Shown: one piece after another, positions 1 to 10,914 of the stretch
Position numbering within the stretch: the stretch's first letter is position 1
Layout: each line of letters opens with the position of its first letter
NCBI GenBank assembly: GCA_008360955.1
Contig: LUCM01009867.1
Span: 1 to 64,000, forward strand
Length of the DNA: 64,000 nt
Direction of reading: 5' to 3'
Source of the DNA: Fasciolopsis buskii
Lineage: Eukaryota; Platyhelminthes; Trematoda; Plagiorchiida; Fasciolidae
Program-made: the position numbers and the translations under genes
The notes under the pieces: generated by a model
Seen by the model: the letters and a program-made list of their open reading frames with translations, nothing else
Databases searched by the model: none
What the model was told of the DNA's origin: nothing

Positions 1-960
1 GTTTGGTCAGGGACCGCAGTGTGATTGATGTTGGTCTTTGGGAGCCATTGTCGCTGGAACAATGTGCTTCCCTTTCATCACTGCGCAGACGGACATTACT
101 TGGATGTTGGCAGATAATGTTGTCGTATCGGTGAGGGCGTGCCTTATTTTCGCACACAAATGCAACATATTTAATTAGCACCTATTTTGTGAATTCATTC
201 CATTCCCTATTTGATTAGATAGCACCTTGTTTCTTCCGGTCAAACGCTTCCAATTCCGACTCCTGTCCGTCTGGTATGGTGATCATTTTCGGATGTGGCT
301 AATAAGCGGTTGCCATGATATCGCAGTGCATGTGTGCGTGTGTGTTTTGCGGTGTGAATTGGTCCAGTGGCGCTTATGACAGATTGCTTTTCTGTATGGA
401 CTTCGTGAGGTTCCAGTCAGTTGAAGAATAGGCGGTTTGCGCGTTTAATTTTTAAAGTAATTTGGTGTGCAGCCTCACTGCTCCACTGACTACTGGAAAT
501 TTATTCACTGCTTGTATGTGGTTTTTCGTTGTTCTGTGAAATCAGTGCTTCCACATTTTCCCGTGGTGAGCTGAATGCCGATGTCTCATGGTGAATCGTT
601 TCGTATGTAAAATTTTTGGCTTTCAAAGCTTTACCATCATAATTGGCGATCTCAAAATTTCGGATCTACTCAGTCAATGCCAACTGTTGGTTGCTTGTAA
701 AATGCGGGTTTGTACCGGAGTCTGTGTGATCTTCAACAAAGCAAATACAGCTCACGTAAATCAGGATTGCGTGCGTGAGGCCGTGTATTTATGGGATAGA
801 GCAGTCATTGATGGACAGCGAAGTGAGGTGGGCTAATCAACATCAGAACGGGGTTTTCGAAAGCGAAATAAACAATTGTCAAGGCAAAAACAAATGTGTA
901 TGACAATGGCTAGAAAAATCGTCTACACATGAATGCAGCAAAAAAAATATCAGTTACCCC
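1..960. other. No recognised gene
   Basis: Nothing identifiable was found. The longest plus-strand open frame (588-836, 82 codons) has no recognisable motif and no convincing splice context, and is treated as a chance frame. Confidence 0.4.
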
Positions 961-964
961 TTTG

Positions 965-1147
965 ATAACGCCAAGCGGTGACCAAGCGGATAAGGTCACG
1001 GCGTTTGAACGTGAAGATCGCGGGTTCGAGTCCTCACACCGCCGGTCAAATTCCCCACTTGGCAGCTCTCTGTTGGCCGTGGCCCCCTTCCTGAAAAATA
1101 GTGTACACTTTCGTTTCATTAATGAAGGAAGTAAATGATTAAAAAAA
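965..1147 (+). repeat. tRNA-derived SINE, family 1, copy 1
   Basis: A tRNA-like head contains an A-box-like stretch (gaccaagcggataagg) and a B box (gggttcgagtcc), followed by a conserved body reading cttggcagctctctgttggcc and an A-rich tail after ttaatgaaggaagtaaatga. The same head, body and tail order recurs near 4.06, 24.42, 6.2 (reversed) and 63.8 kb (reversed). It is therefore an interspersed Pol III SINE and not a single tRNA gene. The host family name is not known to me. Confidence 0.8.
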
Positions 1148-1149
1148 AG

Positions 1150-4050
1150 CTAAGTTTCTTAAAAACACTTTATGAGGCAGTTGGGTGGAAATATCAACGC
1201 CATATCCCGATTATTCTTGCTTGTGCACTTGGTAGTGTGAGTGTTAAATAAAGGATTGGGCGATAATCAACTTATTGATTCTATATTTTATATGGTTTTC
1301 ATTTTAACAAATATTTCTTTTTTTCAATTTGATCGGCTATTCATCACAGAACAAAAGTAATCACGTTATCGTTTTCCTCCTAAAATCTAAGCATCGTCCC
1401 TATCTTGAAACACCAATCGACACTCATGTCTTTTTCCGGCTCTCAATCGTTCTTTACCACGGTATCTAGCGCGTTAACCCCAGTCTACCAAACACAAATC
1501 TTGCTCTGTTAGAGAGATCCCAAGCATTTATAGAACTAACAAGTGCATATCCACATCTGCGTGAGTGTCTTATGTTTCATCAGCTTTCCGAATCATCGCC
1601 TGATTGGCATGTCTCGTTAGTTGGTTTTTAGCCACTTCGTAACCGCTCACGCTGATTGATTGACACGGTATACTGACTAGGTCAATCTATTTGCTTGCCC
1701 GCTTTTATGCCGCCCAGTAGCCACTTTATCACTTGGCCACTGGTAACCAATGGAATGATGTAGTCTCATTTTGCTTGTGCCATCGGGATGTGCGTACTTT
1801 TCGGCATGAGCCTGTCGCGTCTACTTGTGTATATCAGTTGCAACTTTACGACCACGACTCGTTATTCGTGGGACTGCTGATAACCAATGAAGTAGCTCCG
1901 TTTCTATTTGATCCAGCCAAGGTGAAACTGACATCCCTACACACTTGTGGATCTCAACAGTGACCGTTTTCTCATCTAAGATTTTATTGGACGAGCTTCG
2001 TTTGTCCTACCGTACTTTTACTGATCTGGACGCGCCGTGAGAATTGGTCTACGTTATCAAGGGTTCTACCGATGCTTACTGCACTTGACTGCATTGATCA
2101 AATTTCATAATGGGCTCCATGATGGGAGGCTAAAAGTCTACTGCAATTCACTAAAACAGTGCATTATAAGGTATAGATTATAGCTGAAATGTTTTGTAGC
2201 CGGAACATATTCGTGGTCCTCCACGGTTCGCGGTTGTCAGTCTGGAAACGGATTATTTCGGTTGGTAGCCTTACAAAAGAGGATACAAGTCTTTTAGATG
2301 TGCAGGTTCTCTAGAATATCCAGTCCGAAGTGGGCTATTCTCAAGTCAGATCAAATCGAAATTGGGTGTATTCATCTTGGACGACGAACACAGTGGTCAT
2401 TGGTTCACCATACGTTGAACTGTATATATCTATGCTGCAAGTTTCTCAAACAGTAGTCGTAGCTACTGTTATCAGAGAATGGTGAATCTAGTAAGGTGAG
2501 GTTTGACAGGTAATCTGTAGGCCTCATTTTGGGTACAAAGAGAGCTTAATTTACGTTACCTCCGAATAAATCAGTATGATCGGGGATTGTTTGTCTCAGG
2601 CTCCCAGCCGGCTACTCGCCCTGAACACCTTTGGAAACGCCGCCAGGTAACCGCTTGTCTTAACCAGTGTCTTGGAAAGAAGTCCTACATACTGCATGCT
2701 ATCAATTCGTTCAAGAGTATTTGGTGATACAGTGGTAACACATCTTTGAGCCTGAAAGCCCGGCTTCATATCGCGGGTACGATGGGTGCAGTCAATCAAG
2801 CATAATAACATTACTCACACTACGGGCAAATAATTGTGATACACAAAATAATGAAAATACTTATGACAGTTATAATGTCAACTAATTTTTTCGAAAAATC
2901 AACCTTGTAAAATGGTCAGTAACTCAAAGCCTTTAGGACTCATTACAACATTGAGGAAAACGAGAAAGCGCATCATAGGATGGAGTGGAGTTCATTCTCA
3001 CGTCGCAGCAAGCAATTCGGCAGCGAATTGCGGACAACCACCGAGATCATTGGTGTGCGACATCAAATCCATCTGTCGCACAGTTCGCTTCAATGTGTAC
3101 TTGTAGCTAAGGCAACCTTTTGGACAAGTATGGATTAAGAAGCTTTCTGCATCACGGGTTTATGGCCATTTGAATGTTTTTCTCTTTCTCTAGCAAACTT
3201 TAGGCTCCCGTTGATTTATTCTTCTGTTAGTTCGTTGATTTACACACAAAAGAGTTATAGTAAGGCCTCAGTGAATTCTGTTCGATATCGTAAAACGTTA
3301 TTCAAACTGATACTAGTTACATTATGACACCCGTGTCATTTTGAACTTTGGCACTGGTAACAACCGGTACGCCATTGATTCTTCGATGCATTGAAGCATA
3401 CCATCCGGCAGATATTAAAGCATTTTGGAAACCATGCCATTCGATTACAAATCAGTCCATAATTTCACAAAGGCAAACTTGCTATCTACTTATACTGCTT
3501 TGTCGCACAGGCTATGTGCGACGCATGGCAATCCCCAACTTTTGTCGCATGTTCCGCGCCGTTTTGTTCTTGGCCAGTGATTACTTTGGTCTTCAAATCT
3601 GAAATGGTTCCATGAACGTTGTGCATCGATGGGAAGTTACCTGATATTAGCGCCATGAGGTTTCCGCTTACTGTATTTCCCAATGAATGAGCATTGTCTA
3701 TTGCAGATGCTAAATCAGGTCTAGAACCAGCAGTTTGCATATGCTCAGCCTCTTAGGTGCATTTAGTTTTCTGATCCAGAGCTCCTAAATCCTAAACCAA
3801 GGAGACCATTAAATTACTATCAGTCTTTGATCTATTGTATCTGGTCTTTTGGCACATTTTTGGGGGGTTTCTTGTGTAGCTTAACCCAATGAATGACACG
3901 TCGCCTAATTTCATTACTCTAGATCTACAGTCCGACGGGAGCGCTAAATACGGATACGGCGGACATACGGAATGTGTACGATGCTGCTTGTGATGGCGTT
4001 AAACGGTATGTGGTGGTATGTAAGCCAACGTTTTCAACAGTTTTTGTGTT
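1150..4050. other. Intergenic or intronic, nothing recognised
   Basis: Only short open frames (at most 84 codons) without family motifs are present. The 1733-1963 and 3348-3602 frames were read and not recognised. There is no LINE, SINE or RNA gene that I can support. Confidence 0.4.
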
Positions 4051-4054
4051 GTCC

Positions 4055-4236
4055 CTGCAAAGCTGGCGGCGGCCAAATGGATAAGGTCGTGGCGCTTGGA
4101 CGTGAAGGTCGCGGGTTCGAATCCTCCCACCGCCGGTCAAATTCCTCACTTGGCAGCCGTCTGATGGCCGCGGCCCCTTCATGAGAACTGATTTACATTG
4201 CTGTTTCATTAATAAAGGAAGTAGAAGATAAAAGAC
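4055..4236 (+). repeat. tRNA-derived SINE, family 1, copy 2 (best preserved)
   Basis: This is the clearest copy. The A box region is ggccaaatggataaggtcgt and the B box is gggttcgaatcc, closed by ccaccgccg, which can pair with the 5' cggcggc as a tRNA acceptor-like stem would. The body (cttggcagccgtctgatggcc) is shared with the other copies. The 3' end passes through ttaataaaggaagtagaag into repeats of gataaaag type. Head plus body plus simple tail is the usual layout of a Pol III retroposon mobilised by LINE machinery. Confidence 0.85.
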
Positions 4237-4239
4237 AAA

Positions 4240-4810
4240 GGATAAAAGTTGCTCTGGTGAGGAAATGGGTGTCTGCATTTTAAGTAAAAAATCGCGCAGG
4301 TTACGGGTGGATCAGCCAAATAGATGGGTTTGATTTGGCACGCACTTGTAAATTTCCTAAAAGGTAGTGTAGAACTTTGAAGTTAGACTGCAGGTTTACC
4401 GAACTTGAAATTCCGTTGGAGTTTTCCTCAAAGGCTGTGAAGCTGTGCCAACTAAAGGGAGCAGATCAAATGACATTTAAAAAGGAATTACTGCTTTCGC
4501 GAGACAAGTTCGAAATAAAAAAATGAATTGGAATCGCCTTAAATTTCATAAAACATTTCTTTTCTTTCTAATCAGTCCTACTTACAATCGGTGCCCAATC
4601 TTTAGCCATAATTATTTTACTAACTTATTAAGATAAGCAGAGTAAAAAATTCGCTCTTATTTTCACTTTTAAAGAGTCGTCCCTTAAACTTGTTTTAAAC
4701 GGACGATCTTACATTCACAGATCAAATGTTCATCTACTGCAAACTCCCGCAAGGTAAGTGGGGTTTTCGTTGGCGAATTTTCGGGTGTGAAATATGCGGA
4801 TAGATATTTC
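4240..4810. other. No recognised feature
   Basis: AT-rich single-copy-looking sequence between a SINE and a LINE fragment. No gene or repeat was recognised. Confidence 0.4.
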
Positions 4811-4814
4811 GTCG

Positions 4815-5240
4815 ACTTAAAGAACCGCAGTGCGCTCAGTTCTGTGGTACGGTTGGGAGACATGGAGCATGAGTGTAAGAGACGTTCATCACCTGGAGGT
4901 TTTCGATCACTGATATCTATGTAGTATGGCTAGGAGTGGATGGAGTGACTGGGTGAGTAATGTTGAGGTCAGGAATCTAATATTAGTTGGCAATTCTGAG
5001 GATATCTTATTTCAACGTGTGAAACTTAGTTGACTACGTTGGTTGGGTCACGTGTTGAGTTTGGCGAACACTCGCCTACCACATCGTGCCCTATTTTGCG
5101 TTCCTCCCATGGGGTGGAGGAAGGTTATATAGTAAGTGGAATGAGAACATGTACAGCGAACTTAGGCAAAGTAGGTGTCTCACGTCTTCGTGATTGGGGT
5201 CCTAGAGACTCATTTTTCCTCATTCTGAAAGTTAGACGAG
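4815..5240 (+). mobile_element. LINE 3'-end fragment (RT C-terminal region), 5'-truncated
   Basis: Plus-strand translation across frames gives the region C-terminal to a non-LTR reverse transcriptase: a tyrosine-glycine, ETWSM-like stretch, then EVRNLIL, LRWLGHVL and NTRLPHRALFC. The same order is seen in the better copy on the minus strand at 54.85-55.33 kb. Stops and frameshifts interrupt it. Only the extreme 3' coding part is present, as expected of a dead 5'-truncated LINE insertion. The left limit is where similarity to the 55.3-kb copy starts. Confidence 0.8.
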
Positions 5241-5244
5241 CTAA

Positions 5245-6180
5245 TGTATTTGGTTATCCAGGTCAACTGACGAGTTTTCACGTATTGTCAGTTCGATCCA
5301 GATTTTGTTTTAGACTGTTAAATTGTGCTGACAAAGTCTACCGTATTCAACACGTCGTCTGAACTTTGGATATGCTGTGGTTCTCTTTTGCAACAGCTTT
5401 TTGATGCATCTTGCTTAGCCCTCTATTTTTCTAATCGCTGAATCCGGCTGCATAAGTAAACGTGAATTCTTTGGATGGTTTTAAGTGTTCGTGTATTCGT
5501 GACTGAGATTGATGATTTTCTATGCCTTCGGATCGGTGAGCTTCGGTCTTAGGTAGGAAACGTTTCAGCGTTGGCCGAGATGTTACTGCCAATTTTCGTC
5601 AGTTACTCAAACTTTCTTTGCCAGAAAGAAGATGGACGTTTAAGCAGATAAATAGGTCTGCTGGAGTACTGATAAATCTCAGATTTCTTTTACAACCATT
5701 TAGCCAGTAATTCTCTTGTGTAATCCTTAGTGTTACAAACCATCATTTGAACTGGCAAGTCAGTGTACAATCCTGTTACCTCGAAGCCCAAGAAAAGTTT
5801 CCTCATACGAAAAAAAATAATCACGGAATCTTGTCACTTCATCCAGGTGATTTTGATATCAGTAAAATACACCTATCTAGGTCCTGGTATTACTGTACCA
5901 ACTGGTCGACTGTGAATCCCCAGTTGAAATGTTTATTGGCTATCAAGGCGCCGGAGAACATTGTAGTGGACCTAAGGCGCACAACGTTTTCGCGTAAGGG
6001 CGTGTATTTGCGTGTGATGTTGAGTCAAAACCGAAAGGCCATCCAACCAATGATTTGTATCTATGCCCTTCGACGAAGTCACGACATTTTGCCCTTGGTT
6101 GTTCGGGCTGGCTTTTGTTTGAAAATTCAAATATTCAGCTTGAAAGTGAGGTTGGACTCGTAGATTTCAGTGCGGACCGC
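5245..6180. other. Unrecognised stretch with a 138-codon open frame
   Basis: The plus-strand frame 5747-6163 is the longest non-repeat-looking open frame nearby, but its translation matches no family I recognise. It has no clear flanking splice sites and shifts frame with an overlapping open frame at 6055-6297. It is left as unassigned and may be a chance frame or a decayed element. Confidence 0.3.
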
Positions 6181-6184
6181 ACAA

Positions 6185-6350
6185 CCGCAAGAAATCCGTA
6201 CTTTTTTTCTTTACTTTTCTTCCTATTCTTCTATCTTTTGTTTCCTTTATTAATAAGACGACGGTGTATATCGTTTTCAAGAAGGGATGCTAAGTGAGGG
6301 AGTCGACCGGCAGTGGAAGGATGCGAACCCGCTGGGCAGGTACTTCGCAG
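6185..6350 (-). repeat. tRNA-derived SINE, family 1, diverged copy
   Basis: Read on the minus strand, it shows a B box-like gggttcgcatcc followed by ccactgccggtcgac and ccctcactt, then ttaataaaggaaacaaaagatag and an A-rich tail. This is the family 1 order seen at 4.06 kb. The tRNA-like 5' half is poorly preserved. Confidence 0.65.
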
Positions 6351-6359
6351 ACATTTGGC

Positions 6360-8885
6360 ATGGCGAGTGGTTATCTACAGATTCCACTGTCGCATGAGTC
6401 CTAACCGGTGAAGACTATTACCATACCATGGAGATGGTTCCAGCTCTTTTGCTTTTGCGTTTGGCATTCAAGTATCTTCCGGCTTCTATAAGTGACAACG
6501 GCTAGTGCGTTGCCTGGTTTGAATTGAATTTTAGTTTACCATGACGAAGTCATCACTTCCGGAAATGCAGAAAACGAACATGATGTATGACCAAGACTGC
6601 TGTTCCACTGGTTGAAGGAGAAGAATGCATCAGTTAAAACGATTAGCCGGAAGTTCAGTATCGAACAGCTGCAACTTCTTTTTCAAGTTCATTGCGAATG
6701 GCTAGAAATCCGTTCCTAATCACTTAGGGCCTGTGTTAGGGATGGGGTCTTCGGAGTGTCAGATACACCTACGTTCTTTCATGGGGTGAGTGCATAGTAC
6801 TCCCGATTAATCCACATTTTCGGAGCAACCGTTATTTCTTGCTCAGGCGTCGTACAAGTGGTGATGAACTGAGCTGCGTCAGAAAATCCTACACAGCTCG
6901 GTCCGTAACGCGGTGAGCCACTGACATTTGCTCCATTTGCATCATGCAAGCCTGATGATCATCAATGCTTTGGAGACGACATTTGAAACAGTCGTGGAGC
7001 AGGAACACTGTCCGGTTATCTGAATCTTCCGCCTTCTCAGTGCTGCCGAGACAAAACACTCTCAGTCGCAGAAAATAGCCTTGGGTCTATTCTGAGTGGT
7101 GCGTTGCCTTCACAAATACTTGTCCGGCTTGAAGTTCACGAGTGTCACTGATGATCAGGCACTTCTGTTTCTCTTCAAAACAGATAAACCTATGAGGATG
7201 TCCAAAGATCCTACGGTTCAGTGATGGAGCATAGCACTTTGTGAGCACAGTCACGATATTCAGTCTAGCTTCGAGGAATCATTTCCTTAGGCTGATTGCA
7301 TATGCAGATACTTCGAATTCTTTAAAAGTTGTCCGCCAGAATTTCAGCTCACCAGCTGCTTATGTATTGAGGGAAGATATGCACTGGTAGTGCAATTTAA
7401 CTCAAATCATTAAGAAAGGGTAAGACTGATAATTTCATTTGCGAGCCATAAAATGATTCGTCTGAAGCGTTTGTCAGTTAAATGTGATTCTACCGTATGG
7501 AGATGGGTCATGAAGACAGCGCCGGGTAGGCATAGATGGTGAGTGAAAATGACCGAGAAACTGGTCGCATGTTATCTGGTAAACATTGTTCTCCCCTGTA
7601 TAAACAAAATACAACATATTACAAAATGCACCAAGTGACGTTATTCGGGGTTCATTTCGACAGACAAAAGGGTCAGAAATCTGAATCGAAAGACAAATTT
7701 TCGGATTTTTTACGTCTGAAAGAGTTAATCACGGAAATGCTTGGGATATTGTGCCGTGACGACCCACCGACAATCCCTATTTCAGTATACAAAATGATTC
7801 TAGACAATTTGCGCACACCTAATCTTGACGTAGTTTCGGTGTATTCGTTCGATCAATAGATGTGTTGGTGTTCATAGATTGACATGAGTATCTACTCGAC
7901 AACCAATAACTGTGATCCGTGTCTGCACAGGATTCAGCCCTGATCAAACAGTTGAAATCTATTACTGGAAAGCAATATTTCACGGCAGCTTGTGGACACG
8001 GATTTCTATGATCTGTTCTCAAAATCATCCAGCACACAGATGCTGACAGACTGGTAACCCAAATGGTCCGAGGCGTTTTTTTGCAAACGCGCAGATTACG
8101 TCCCCTGTGATTCAAGCATCGAGGAATAGCTTCAACCGTGAAGGCATTCCGCAAGTGCTCGTAACCGATTACAGATCATAGTTATGTGCTGCGGAATTGA
8201 GGTGCTAGTCCCTCCTCATTGGGTATAGCCATGATCGCATGGCATCGTGCCAGACTTGCTCGAAAGATGCAGCGAACAACTTCATATGATTGGTGAAAGT
8301 ACCTTTGCATCCACCAATCTGAGGATACTGCAAGATTTGGAGAAATTCATAAACAATTTTCTCTCAAAAGACGGAATTGCAGAGGATTGTTATTTAAACC
8401 CAGATGACTGTGGTACTTTTTGAATTGCCTTGATTCCAGTGATGTCACCTACTTTTGTGGCAATGGGCTCGATAAAACATTGCAAGGTGACTGAATCAGT
8501 TAATAACCAAGATAACTATTGCAAGCGATGTGTCAGTGCAGTGACGACATCTCATTCAGATCCACTTCAGGAAATCAGACATGTTGGAGGTAGATACGAA
8601 TGAAAGTTAAATATAGGAAACTCACTTGGGCCTCCAACTGATATGCCTGCCATAGGACTTGTCTCCGGGCTTCTAATTCCGCTGGCAAGTGAGTCACATC
8701 GAGAGGAAAACCCAACGGGAAGAAGGTTATAATAACTCTACTGGCAAATAATATGAAACACGACGCTACGTTTTCGCGACTTGTTACAACTATAAAACAA
8801 TTAATCTGAACAGCCGTGGCCCAAGATCGCAAAGAATAAGGCTGGATGACTGCCCTTGGTCAGAGAGTATTTCCTCAATAGCCTT
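6360..8885. other. No recognised gene
   Basis: Only short frames occur. The 7536-7859 plus frame (107 codons) and the 7819-8154 minus frame overlap each other tail to tail, and neither has a recognisable domain. No repeats matching the families in this window were seen. Confidence 0.4.
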
Positions 8886-8890
8886 TTGCT

Positions 8891-8919
8891 TATATATACA
8901 TATATATATAAATATATAT
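8891..8919. repeat. AT-rich (ta)n microsatellite
   Basis: Imperfect alternating ta repeat (tatatatacatatatatata and continuation), interrupted by c and aa. Confidence 0.9.
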
Positions 8920-9431
8920 GGATGAAATGTGGATGAAATTGAACGTGTTTTTCAGTTTGTGAGGCCTTGCCACTACTTTTGATTCCCCAGTTGCAAGTCT
9001 AATGAACTGGGATTCGTGCCCCTATTTCGAATGTGCATATTGCCAAACAGTAACCAATTTAGTTATGATATACACTCGTAAGGTGGCCCCCAAATGGCCC
9101 TGGATATACCTTTTGCACAAAACTCTTCCTAACTCGTCCATATTATGAAATTCATTCAACGGTTCACTATGTTGCTTGTATTCTTCTCCATCCCATTTGT
9201 TGCTAATGTTTTGGGAATTCATTCAATGGTTTTTCGTTTCACTATAAGCCAAAAAAGAAAAGGCTATGGGAATGCAGTCAGTTGGTTTCAGTCGACTTTG
9301 ATAGCGGGAATTGGTCAATGATCTCTTTAGCAGAGTGTATCAGTATGCAATTCCGATTCCCATTTTTTCTATGATAATGAAGTTGACTCCCCGGGAGATT
9401 AGTAGGTTCTCACAATCAATAGTTCATTGAT

Positions 9432-9452
9432 TGTGTGTGTGTGTGTGTGTGT
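9432..9452. repeat. (tg)n microsatellite
   Basis: Uninterrupted tg dinucleotide run of about ten units, flanked by ttcat and caccg. Confidence 0.95.
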
Positions 9453-9454
9453 CA

Positions 9455-10230
9455 CCGTCACTATGTTCATCGTCCAGGCCTCACTTGAGTATTTAGTTAA
9501 CCGTACACATAATTCCGTTCACCGACTTGCTTGTTAGCTTTGCACATGTTTACCCTTCCCGATCAGTGCTCTGTCCATGGGATGTCGTGCCTCTTTGCTT
9601 TATTTGGGTGCACTTTGTTCCGTCTCTCTCGGATTCGATTGGATGCAACGCAAATGCCTGTTGCTGAATGCAATGCTCGGAGCATACCACGCACTGTACC
9701 TCGTGAGTTGCATTCTGTGCGATTTTTAGACTAATGCCAAAGGTTTATTCAGTTTCGCCAGTTAGAGTTACAGACTTTGCACTTTGATCTATTTTCTACG
9801 GATGGAGGCAGCATTCATCTGCTGGTTGATCTTTGCGCGGAACCCCGTTGGTCTTAAATTCCCCGTAACCTCAAAAAGGACCGTGCCTTGAATTGAGTTA
9901 GTTGATCTGTAATGTATTGAGGCGTTGACACTTCTAAACATTGAACACCGAAAAGCCGGATCGCTTTGGAAAATCAGGTGTGGGTTACTGTGTCACTTGT
10001 TAATGGGTAGATATTCCATCTTAACCTAACGATGTCAGTGGTGAAAATGGTCAATCAGGTTACAGGGGCCTGAGAAAGAGTGATCTCGGTTTTCAGGCTG
10101 CAAATACGTTTATCAGTATGTTGTCTTGATCCGGTTGTCATTCGGTGGAGGATTATGATCGACATGACGATAGGGACCAGGTCCTGCATGACCATTTTTT
10201 TCGACTGATTCACCATACACCATCGATGCC
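9455..10230. other. No recognised feature
   Basis: No motif-bearing open frame and no known repeat was recognised before the SINE pair. Confidence 0.4.
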
Positions 10231-10234
10231 CAAA

Positions 10235-10385
10235 CTATCATTCAAAAACCATGGAAGCAGTTTACAACAGTTCACTCCTTGCTGGAAATCGTCGTCAATG
10301 CATATCCATCTGGTCGGAACTAGGACGCCAACCCGATCCGAACCATTGTGAGTCGAACGTCTAAGCCACCGAACTAACTGGTTTG
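10235..10385 (-). repeat. tRNA-derived SINE, family 2, minus copy
   Basis: The reverse complement begins with a tRNA-like head containing gacgttcgactcac and a decayed B box, then passes through gatatgcattgac and the end motif tccatggttttt. It aligns throughout with the copies at 10425-10590 (plus) and 57795-57970 (minus). Shared landmarks on the plus strand are accatggaagca, ggaactaggacgc and gtgagtcgaac. It lies head to head with the next copy. Confidence 0.75.
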
Positions 10386-10424
10386 GTCCTCACCGGCATG
10401 TGGCGTTGATGTTCGACGTGTCGT

Positions 10425-10590
10425 TGAAAACCAACCCCGTTAGACTAATGGCTAAGGCGTTCGACTCAGTCATTCATCCCGAATTCGTGTTCCTGTTTCG
10501 GCGCCATGGATATGCGCTGTGGATGTTTTCTAACGAACGTGGAACAAGCGGCTACTTCAACGTGCATGGGTTCTCAGCAAGCACGACACA
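10425..10590 (+). repeat. tRNA-derived SINE, family 2, plus copy
   Basis: The A-box region is gactaatggctaaggcgttcg and the B-box equivalent has drifted (gaattcgtgttcc). The body includes gccatggatatgcgctg and tctaacgaacgtggaac, which line up with the reverse complement of the 57.8-kb copy. It sits about 40-50 bp from the minus copy, so the two form a long imperfect inverted repeat with their tRNA ends facing each other. Confidence 0.75.
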
Positions 10591-10709
10591 GCAAAAACAA
10601 CGTATGAATACCTGGGTAACCACACAGTCTCGCTACTATAGAACAGAGCATATACATCCGTAAATGCTATTGTACAAAGCGCATGAGCAACGAGGTGATA
10701 GATGCATGC

Positions 10710-10910
10710 TGAAGTCAGCTGACGGTGGTAGATGGCAACTCTCTGTCGCCTGGCTTGTCACCACATCTGATTCAATGGCACGTTATTTGGTTCTATGTCA
10801 CTGCAAGTTTCATCATCACAGTTGCCAGTTTCCCCCTCATCTAGTGGGTGTCAGTGGCTATGGAACATGCCCCTTTCGCTATACCGATGCGTGAAGTATG
10901 CCACATCAAT
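10710..10910 (+). repeat. Interspersed repeat R3, copy 1
   Basis: It shares ordered blocks with 21850-22035: agatggca..tctgtcgcc, ggct(c/t)gt, tctatgtcact, caagtttcat, cacagttgcc and a final gatgcg. Divergence is high but the order and spacing are conserved. It looks like the body of a SINE-type repeat; no coding potential. Confidence 0.6.
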
Positions 10911-10914
10911 ATTT

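Noticed and set aside
4061..4135. Functional tRNA gene
   Set aside because: A and B boxes are present, but the same head recurs with a fixed downstream body and tail in several places, so it is a SINE head.
5747..6163. 138-codon open frame as a gene
   Set aside because: It is the longest frame in the left 10 kb, but no family is recognisable and no splice signals support it.
7536..7859. 107-codon open frame as a gene
   Set aside because: It has no recognisable domain, no splice context and an overlapping opposite frame.
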